Positions 57,701 to 64,000 of a DNA stretch of 64,000 bases are shown in pieces. The stretch spans positions 34,126,462-34,190,461 of the forward strand of contig CM046849.1 in NCBI GenBank assembly GCA_025618425.1. The letters are read 5' to 3'. This DNA is from Heliocidaris tuberculata. Taxonomy: Eukaryota > Echinodermata > Echinoidea > Camarodonta > Echinometridae. The first letter of the stretch is position 1; each line of letters begins with the position of its first letter. Position numbers and translations under genes: made by a program. Under the pieces are notes generated by a model that saw only the letters and a program-made list of their open reading frames with translations, was not told the origin of the DNA and did not search any database.

Positions 57701-60700
57701 GAAATGCAATTATGCGCTGCTCTTGTGCTGTGACGTAGGATCGTGTTGTTGTACGGATGAGGTTTTCACTGTCTCCCATTCACATTTCTCTCCCTCTCTT
57801 TCTCTCTAACGTTAGTGAGGGACTCTTTTTAGCATCCAGGCTATTTTCATCTCGCTAAAAATATATTTTGCATTTGAGGGGGTTGGGAAGATTTGAGGTT
57901 GAAAGATTGATGAAGAAATTGGAAGTTCAGGATTAAAGAGAATTTTGAGTTCTGGGAAAGGTAAAATATAATTTGTGAGCTTTCTCATTCTCTTTATGTC
58001 TGTTTGGAAGATCATCATAGCAGAAATGTCCCCTGAAAAGGATTGCTCTTCAAGTGCCCTCACATTCAAAAGAAATGGGTGAAATGCTCAGGCCAAACAT
58101 GTGTATGTAGTCCCATATACACATTTCTGTGTGTGCACAGTGCATGTGACTCTAGCTCTCAGTAGGATTGAGTCAATTTCTTCTCATTTTGGTGATTCCA
58201 AAACCTTACTGTATACATCAGTTCTTATTATTATAATCAACCTTTCCCAGTTGCTTTGAGACAGTTTTTTTTTCCACAATGTTATATGACCAGAACTCAA
58301 CTTTATCTTTAAATAGAGTAGATGAGGTAAAAATTGTTTTTGTCAAGTTTTTATTGAAATTTAAAGTAAATTTGAGCTGATGATTAAGCAATAAACAAGC
58401 AAGTGTTTTTTTTTGGTGCACTTTGTTAATTATAGAGAATAGAAAGATAAGAAATTGATTTGCAAGGGAAGGAAGTTAGTGCAAAAATAGTGAAAGATTA
58501 ATATACATAAAGTATTTTTCCATTATGATCTTGTATATAGAATGTGGAAATTTTTTCATTGTTTTTTAAATCACTCATACATGTATGTTCTGCCTGAACT
58601 CATATTGATACAACAATGTTTCTGATAATTTTGTTCATCATTTACTGTGCATTTATTAAATTTTGCAGTATAGCATGCTTATATTAAGATGAACATGTTG
58701 GAAACTAGAAAAAAAATATGTAGACATACATGGTATAATCAATAAGCATCACGTTTAAAGGGGAAGTTCACCCTGAAGATTACTAGAGTTTAAAAAATGC
58801 GGAAAAAATAAAGAAAAATATTGGCGAAGGTTTGATGAAAATCGGTCAAATAATAAAAGAGTTATGAGTATTTAAAATTTTGGATTCGTGACGTCACATG
58901 CGAGCAGCTGCCCATTGGTCATGTAATAAATATTCCATATATTTGCATTTTTTTTTACGTTCCACGATAAATTAATATTGTTTCTTTTCAGAATCTAGTA
59001 TTGAATAACATTTCTGACAATATATAAAATGCACAGACGAAAATATTCTAAATTTTCTGAGAAAACTGTATTTTATGGAATATTTATCACATTACATAAT
59101 GGAGGAGCTGCTCGCATGTGACGTCACAAAATCAAAACTTCAAAGGTCCATAACTCCGCTATTCTTTAACGGATTTTGTCCAAACTTTCGCCAATATTTT
59201 TCTTTATTTTTTCTGCATTTTTTAAACTCAAGTAATCTTCGGGGTGAACTTCCCTTTTAATGGTTTCTTAGAGGTCAAATACTTCATAAGTTGAAATGTT
59301 AATTTCTGGGGAGGTGGAAGTAGAGAGAAAGGGTAGGGAAAGAGGGAGGGGAAGTCGCGAGACTGCAGGACAAAGAGATAGGATATAAAGTGAATAAATA
59401 TTATATAATGATTTCCATGAAAACTATATGAGAGTGGTTTATGCACCTTGATCTCTTCAATGTGTTAATTCTCTGTAATATGTGTATGATGTACCAGTGA
59501 TTCTCAGGGATGTGTATTCTTACCCTGCATGTACATGTATGTGATATTCTCTCCCTTTGTTTGACAGAGACAAACAGTGGACTGACGTTACTTGAATCAC
59601 TGTAGTTATTTTTAGCAAGATGAATTGCCAAGAACGCTTAATGCAGATCGAGATATAAATAAGATCTTGCCAAGATTGCGAGAAAATACCTCCTAAAATA
59701 GAGTTTATACAAAAAGTGTTTGACTGTGTGAGAGGTTGTAAAGAAGTCTTTTCAATCAAAAGTAGGTTTTTCTGCTTTCGCAAATATAGATCGATAGAGA
59801 GCAATGGAGTGCTTTCTCCTTTTGGTATGAGGGGATGGATGTATTACATTATGCTAGATTCATTCACAAGATGTATTATTGAAGGGACTTGTTACCATGG
59901 AAACCGGCTGATTCAAAATACCTGCATCATAAATATATGTCTTAGTGAGAATAGGAGGTGGGTTGAAGGAGATGAGAAATATGATGTGTGGCTGAGGACA
60001 ATAATATGTTACCTTAAATCTTTTTTCCTGATATTAAATAATTATAAGTTCAGCTTGTAAACTAGTTTTGAGTTAACCTAAAGGATTTGTGCAATTTAGA
60101 TAAAATATTTCTTTAACTAGACCTATACTGTGCTTTTGTTGTTATGATGAAACAGTATTTGTCAAAAATATATCTAATTTGTAGTCATTACATGATAAAA
60201 TATATGATACTAACAAAATCAGGAATCTTATGAATGAGTGATGTTTTTTTTAATTCCTCAGGTGCAAATGCATCAACAGAAGTTAAGGATAAGCTCCAAA
60301 AGTTTCTCTTGAATCGGCAACAAAGAACAGACTATGGAGGAAGTGGATCTCTCAACCATTCACCCCCATACAGACATTGGTAAGTAGCAATATATTTATT
60401 GATAGATGGTAGAAGTAAGATCTAGGGTACTATATACAAATATATATGTGTAGTATGTACTTATGACAGATATAAAACCAGATGGGCTCACCCCCATATA
60501 GGCATTGGTAAGTCAAGATGGTTGAAAGAAGAAGGAAACAAGCAGATCTATGGTATTGAAGGTGGATCACTTTTGAAGTATGACATTCAAATTATTAAAC
60601 CCTGAGGTTATTTTTTAAAGATCTTAAAAAAAAGAAGAAGAATGCATGGATTGGGAACATTTTGCAGTAAGTCCTGATAAGATTTAAATGGTGTGATTAT

Positions 60701-62904
60701 CAAATTATCATATAGAGCTGCTTGTGATCAGGTATACTACATGTGCATGTATATCAAGCTTAATATTATTGGGTTCATAGGAAACATCATTAAAGATAAA
60801 GTACAGTTCTGATCATGCAATTGCATTTTGAAAGAAACTGTCTCAAAGCAATTGGGAAAGGTTGATCATGTCTACATAAGAATTGTTTTATACTGTGAGG
60901 TTTTTGAATCATCAAAATGATAAGAAATTGACCCAATCTCGCTGAAAAGCACATGTACCGCACTCAGAAATGGGTATATGGAACTGCACACACTAGTGGC
61001 ATGAATGTTCAGCCTGAACATTTCAGCTATATCTCTTCATATTTCAAATATGAGGGCATTTGAAGTGCAATCCTTTTCAGGGAACATGTCTACTGTGATG
61101 TTCTTCCAAACTGACATCAAAGGAATGAGAAAGCTCACAAATTATTTTTACCTCTCCCAGAACTCCACCTTCTCTTTAATCCGACAAGTATTCTATCAAA
61201 TGAATGGGGTGATTGTACAGAATAACACAAGGTTATTAGCCTTCAATATGTTATAGGTTATAGTAATGAATTCTGGTATTCATTTTATGACACAGTACTT
61301 GTACATGTGGCTAATGTTTATTGAGGCCTGAATGGTACTTTTCCAAGTATATTTAGTTTCACATAGCTTGCCCTCTTTTCTTTCTTTGTATTTTGTGGGT
61401 TACAGGTTGCTGTTTATTACTTGTATTAGTTGAGACTTGTATAGCAAAAGAAACCTAATAAATCTTGACCCACTTTTAAAGGTTTGTTGAACCTTTAACA
61501 GATATTCACTCCTAAGACCAAATGATTGGACAACAAGTTTGCTATGTTTGTATGAAAACTGAAGAAACTTTGATATGCCTACATACATGTATAGCGACAT
61601 ACAGAATGCAAAAATTATTTTCTTCTTCTTCATGCTTTGTATTTTCCTCAGTTACATGTACCTGTGTGAAAGAACATGTGTATGAAAATGTCTAAAAATA
61701 ACTGGTTATCTAGTTTAGCCATTTTAGTATGCTAGTATCTCATTTTCATTTTAAAGTTTATTTGCATATTTGTAATTATGTTTGTGAAATGTGATTTTAA
61801 AAAATGTGGGTCAAATACTAAAGTTAGTGCCTGCTTAGTTTGTACTCCATCTTACAATTTGTAGGTTATGATGCTGGTAATGAATTTGTCATAGTTAATG
61901 ATAATGATAATGCTTGATTTTTATATGTCAAGAAGGAAGTATATTATTTCCTTGTATTAACCTCAAGGCCAATCACAATTGTATAAATATTTTATTTGAT
62001 AAGAGATTTGTTTGTCTCCCTGTTCTTGTTCCCTCTCTCTCTCTTTGAGTTTCATTTCTTTCTCTTTTCTTTCTCCCTCCATCTTTCTCCTTTTCTTTCT
62101 TTCTTTGTTCTCTGCTATTGCTTTTTTCATCCTCCTCTTCCTATTGGAATATTCTTTGATGGTCATTATTGTACAGAATGGGGATGAAATATATTGCATA
62201 TTTCACTCAATCATAATAGTTTGTGAGTGAGATCTACATCTTTAGAAAGCATTTACATCTTGAGAAATCAACCACATTGTCTACTCAAACCTCAATACAA
62301 GGAATAAAACCCCTGGAATCCTGGGGTCTTTATACAGATTGTTTGGGGGGGGGGGGTGTATGTGGTTCTTATAAATATTCTCATCTTTACTCCCAGGTTT
62401 CTGAAATTGAAACCTAAACTAGGTAATTATTTTTCTCACAGCAACATTTATTTGAAATGGTACTATTTGAAGCCAGAGCTTAGTATTGTAAAGTCACTGT
62501 CTTTTATTTTTGGAAGAATATTTGAATAATGTTCTGTCTCAAAATATAGAAGACATGAATCTTCTTGCATAAAATGAAGAAAAGATGATAAAGCATCCTA
62601 GATTACAAAGTATGGGTGAATATAGAGAGGTATTACAACAAGAAACATGTAGCTTAAAGTTCATAGATTGATATTAGCACTAACTTACCTTACAAGAAAT
62701 GTGTGTACAGATTTATAAGTAGATATATGGATCTTGTTCATCTTCTTAATATCCTGTTCCTCTTATTATGCATTTATACTAATAGGACCCCTCCCAGCTC
62801 AATGGATCATCACTCGCCTCCACATAATGTATCACCCCAGTTTCATCATCAGCCAATGGGGTTTGGCCAGTATGATAGCAGTAACTTTCCACTCAGAAAA
62901 ACAG
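48694..62904 (+). CDS. HDAC4: class IIa histone deacetylase, N-terminal regulatory part (gene span, 5 exons, partial at both ends)
   Basis: Five phase-consistent exons encode about 213 residues. They hold a Gln-rich coiled coil (WQQHMLLAQFKERQAQLVKQ ... REQLLEQQRQIEVQQQ), a MEF2-binding helix (ASTEVKDKLQKFLLN, versus ASTEVKMKLQEFVLN in HDAC4), and FPLRKT, the start of the RKTASEP 14-3-3/CaMK site. These elements occur in this order only in HDAC4/5/7/9. Known role: transcriptional co-repressors shuttling between nucleus and cytoplasm, tethered to MEF2 and exported after phosphorylation. The first exon(s) are not identified, possibly in the gap at 47363-47862 or in the surrounding sequence. The deacetylase domain lies beyond the window. 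Invertebrate deuterostomes are expected to have one HDAC4/5/7/9 gene, so the paralog symbol is nominal. Confidence 0.92.
49076..49278 (+). CDS. HDAC4: class IIa HDAC exon: Gln-rich coiled coil, first half
   Basis: Acceptor tatatag, donor ATG/gtaagt. Begins GDAAPGQMPIGSQVPTDHVA, then LQQQQQWQQHMLLAQFKERQ, AQLVKQHQKQQQELIM. This aligns with the HDAC4 glutamine-rich helix (IAEFQRQHEQLSRQH...KQQQEML), which forms tetramers in human HDAC4. Confidence 0.93.
49279..53094. other. HDAC intron, no further exon seen
   Basis: AT-rich, with many ACATGTA words, a partial MITE at 52074-52277 and a G12 tract at 52341-52352. No convincing exon or RNA gene. Confidence 0.6.
52074..52277. mobile_element. partial MITE (right arm only)
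   Basis: Ends GGTTGGATTGCCTTTAA, with an inner arm (AATAACTTTCTTG, TTTTATTTTTCTGCGTTC) resembling the right arm of the 12406-12919 element. No matching left arm was seen. Confidence 0.5.
53095..53227 (+). CDS. HDAC4: class IIa HDAC exon: Gln-rich coiled coil, second half
   Basis: Acceptor aactgcag. Encodes HVQREQLLEQQRQIEVQQQQ and more Gln, then KQQHLEQLLAKKQSKQ. CAG and CAA codons are mixed. Two donors 9 nt apart (after 53218 and after 53227, both CAAA/gtaag) keep the frame; I use the distal one (gtaaga). In human HDAC4/9 this region runs to KEKGKESA just before the MEF2 helix. Confidence 0.92.
54091..54385. repeat. alternating two-type tandem repeat (about 75-nt units)
   Basis: Four units begin TTAGCTTTATAGTCATTC at 54091, 54167, 54240 and 54316. 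Units 1 and 3 read ACTTCAATCATGG and units 2 and 4 read ACTTGCATTCATGG, giving an A-B-A-B pattern with a period near 149 nt. Confidence 0.92.
55190..55405. promoter_or_regulatory. locally GC/CpG-richer patch, possible internal regulatory region
   Basis: Contrasts with the flanking AT-rich intron (GCGCTCGCAC, CCCCGGGG, TTAGCGACAC) and precedes the purine repeat. No TATA box or initiator can be assigned. It could be an alternative HDAC first exon/promoter; this is inference from composition only. Confidence 0.25.
55420..56935. repeat. homopurine minisatellite
   Basis: From about 55850 the + strand is nearly all A/G, in imperfect units of about 25-42 nt built on GGAAGAGTGGATGAAAGA and GAGGAAGGGGAA. 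Variants read AGTGG or ATTGG, and some units are shortened (AAAGGAAGGGGAAG). (GA)n-rich DNA precedes it. Minus-strand Phe/Leu/Ser/Pro-rich frames up to 555 codons result from composition. Confidence 0.95.
57663..57694. other. 13-bp perfect stem, 6-nt loop hairpin
   Basis: TCGTGTCTAAAAG, loop TGGCGT, CTTTTAGACACGA. It lies in a short CpG-richer stretch (57540-57740) that also has a TGACGTA word. Function unknown; it does not match the histone 3' stem-loop. Confidence 0.7.
57933..58312. mobile_element. 380-nt TTAA MITE, copy 2
   Basis: Begins TTAAAGAGAATTTTGAGTTC and ends GAACTCAACTTTATCTTTAA, bounded by TTAA at both ends. Same family as 39620-39972 and 60790-61179. Confidence 0.93.
58755..59260. 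mobile_element. 506-nt TTAA MITE, copy 2
   Basis: Begins TTAAAGGGGAAGTTCACCC and ends GGGTGAACTTCCCTTTTAA. Near-identical to 39028-39532, which suggests recent activity of the family. Confidence 0.94.
60262..60379 (+). CDS. HDAC4: class IIa HDAC exon: MEF2-binding helix
   Basis: Acceptor attcctcag, donor TTG/gtaagt. Encodes ANASTEVKDKLQKFLLNRQQ then RTDYGGSGSLNHSPPYRH. The STEVKxKLQxFLLN motif is the amphipathic helix that sits in the MEF2 groove, and the later LNH is also shared with human HDAC4/9. Confidence 0.96.
60488..60513 (+). repeat. duplicated copy of an HDAC exon end and donor site
   Basis: Matches 60360-60385 (TCACCCCCATA..G.CATTGGT and the following donor bases) in 24 of 26 positions, 128 nt downstream. 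A splice from this copy would put TAA in frame just after the true donor. Confidence 0.8.
60790..61179. mobile_element. 390-nt TTAA MITE, copy 3 (inverted)
   Basis: Begins TTAAAGATAAAGTACAGTTC and ends CTCCACCTTCTCTTTAA. Its sequence is the reverse complement of the 57933 copy throughout, and it is more diverged. Confidence 0.9.
62786..62904 (+). CDS. HDAC4: class IIa HDAC exon: region before first 14-3-3 site
   Basis: Acceptor actaatag, donor ACAG/gtaagg. Encodes TPPSSMDHHSPPHNVSPQFH and the following GFGQYDSSNFPLRKT. Human HDAC9 has TPPSY...PYDSRDDFPLRKTASEP. The phosphorylated Ser of the 14-3-3 site would be encoded by the next exon, outside the window. Confidence 0.95.
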
Positions 62905-63357
62905 GTAAGGACAATCTGATGATTGGTCATTCTATCATGCAACTTTCCAACAGGAAGCTTTATTTAGTTTTACAAAATAGACACAAAAAATGAAAAGGTG
63001 CATTGTGTGAGATTCAAAAGCTTTTTGAAAATGTTTTCCTCATTATTCAAATCAGTAGCTTTGGCATTGGTAATTTATTTATTTTTTTTTTTGCTTATGA
63101 GGGTTTCGTAATGTGCAAATAATTGATCTTATAACAGTAAGAAGAATTCTTTATGTTGAGAATATTTCTTTTCTTTGGAAACGAGGAAAAGGTGAATGAA
63201 TTTTTAAAAAAAGGTGTACTGGATTAGGATATTATTTTATCAAATCTCAAGCAAAGAATTATTGCAGAGAGGGATTCTATGTAAGTGCTCTCAGGATTAT
63301 GGACAAATGTTTTTATGCTTCAACATACATTTTAGATTCATTCCATCTAATGCTTGT
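62905..63357. other. HDAC intron, nothing recognised
   Basis: AT-rich with short homopolymers. The next HDAC exon (expected to encode SEPNLK and onward) was not found before the window end. Confidence 0.6.
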
Positions 63358-63790
63358 AAGAATGATTTACATTGCTGTGTTGAAGTTACAATGGTTGGGG
63401 GAACTGTCGGAAGAATGATTTACATGGCTGTGTTGAAGTTACAATGGTTTGGGAAACTGTCAGAAGAATGATTTACTGTATACGTCATATATTTCGCGGG
63501 GGTTTTATTTTCGCGAATTGCGAGTGGGTCACAAATTTAACAACACGCCAAAATATTGCCAACATAAGAAGTCGGTTGAATTTGTTGTCTCCTGGTCAGA
63601 AATTCACCACTTCTCTTTGCAAAAGTACATCATCACTGCTGTTTGTAGATTTGAGAATTTTCCGACCGCGAATTCAACCACTGGTTAGTCCTATTCGCGA
63701 AAATTTATGGCAGCGAAATTTAAGGCTTATACAGAACATGGCTGTGTTGAAGTTACAGTATTTTATTTTTTTTTTGGGGGGGGGGCACTG
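63358..63790. repeat. 53-nt tandem repeat, three copies, third split by an insertion
   Basis: Units begin AAGAATGATTTACAT at 63358, 63411 and 63464. The third is interrupted after GATTTA at 63475 and resumes at 63735 with ACATGGCTGTGTTGAAGT, ending near 63790. Confidence 0.88.
63476..63734. mobile_element. inverted-repeat element inserted in the tandem repeat
   Basis: CTGTATACGTCATATATTTC at the left and GAAATTTAAGGCTTATACAG at the right are imperfect inverse complements, with inner TTTTCGCGAA words. It carries CpG-containing TTCGCG words absent from its flanks. A TA or single-base target duplication is possible but not clear. Confidence 0.82.
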
Positions 63791-64000
63791 CCAGAAAACA
63801 CAAGGACGTATATTTACCATTCTGAAATCAAATTTCCCCAAAGGTTACTAGGAACTTTGAAATCTCTTGAAAATGTTTACCTTTCAGCAACCCTTATAGG
63901 AAATTTGGTGCCAGTCTGACTCTAGACATTACTGAAACATCTAATGTACAGTGGAAATACATTTTTGTCATTTTGGAACACATCTACATGTACACAGTTG

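Overview
This is eukaryotic (animal) genomic DNA: AT-rich, intron-dominated, with small phase-consistent exons, many MITE-like elements, tRNA-derived SINEs, microsatellites and one 500-N assembly gap. The proteins and the repeat style point to a deuterostome, most likely an echinoderm such as a sea urchin. The organism call is inference; the gene identities are strong.

Two protein-coding genes lie head-to-tail on the + strand. Gene 1 (about 8.6-46.1 kb, 5' end missing) is an EPAC2-type cAMP-activated Rap exchange factor (RAPGEF4/RAPGEF3 family). I traced 20 consecutive exons whose phases all agree. They total 2,679 nt, which is 892 codons plus a stop, and encode a linker, DEP, cAMP-binding domain B, REM, Ras-association and CDC25-homology domains. 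The first cAMP-binding domain of EPAC2 was not found and probably lies upstream, although one candidate exon (6609-6654) could carry its last helix. Gene 2 (about 48.7-62.9 kb, both ends missing) is a class IIa histone deacetylase (HDAC4/5/7/9 family). Five exons are visible, covering the N-terminal Gln-rich coiled coil, the MEF2-binding helix and the start of the first 14-3-3 site. The catalytic domain lies beyond the window.

The most notable points are these. (1) The intron at 36816-37495 is a textbook U12-type AT-AC intron (ATATCCTTT donor, TTCCTTGAC branch site 12 nt before AC), and its 3' end is partly tandem-duplicated with decoy branch sites. (2) EPAC next to a class IIa HDAC mirrors human RAPGEF3-HDAC7 on 12q13, which suggests a linkage older than the vertebrate genome duplications. 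(3) There is a dense population of small inverted-repeat elements bounded by TTAA, several nested in one another. (4) The palindromic word ACATGTA and G/C homopolymer tracts are strongly over-represented.

Layout: 1-8.6 kb upstream/intronic DNA with a SINE and a large foldback; 8.6-26 kb linker exons in long introns; 26-46 kb the body of EPAC; 46-48.7 kb intergenic DNA with a (ATC)n block and the gap; 48.7-62.9 kb 5' part of the HDAC, with a 1 kb homopurine minisatellite in one intron; 62.9-64 kb intron with a tandem repeat interrupted by an inverted-repeat element. I see no rRNA gene, functional tRNA gene, CRISPR array or bacterial-type feature.
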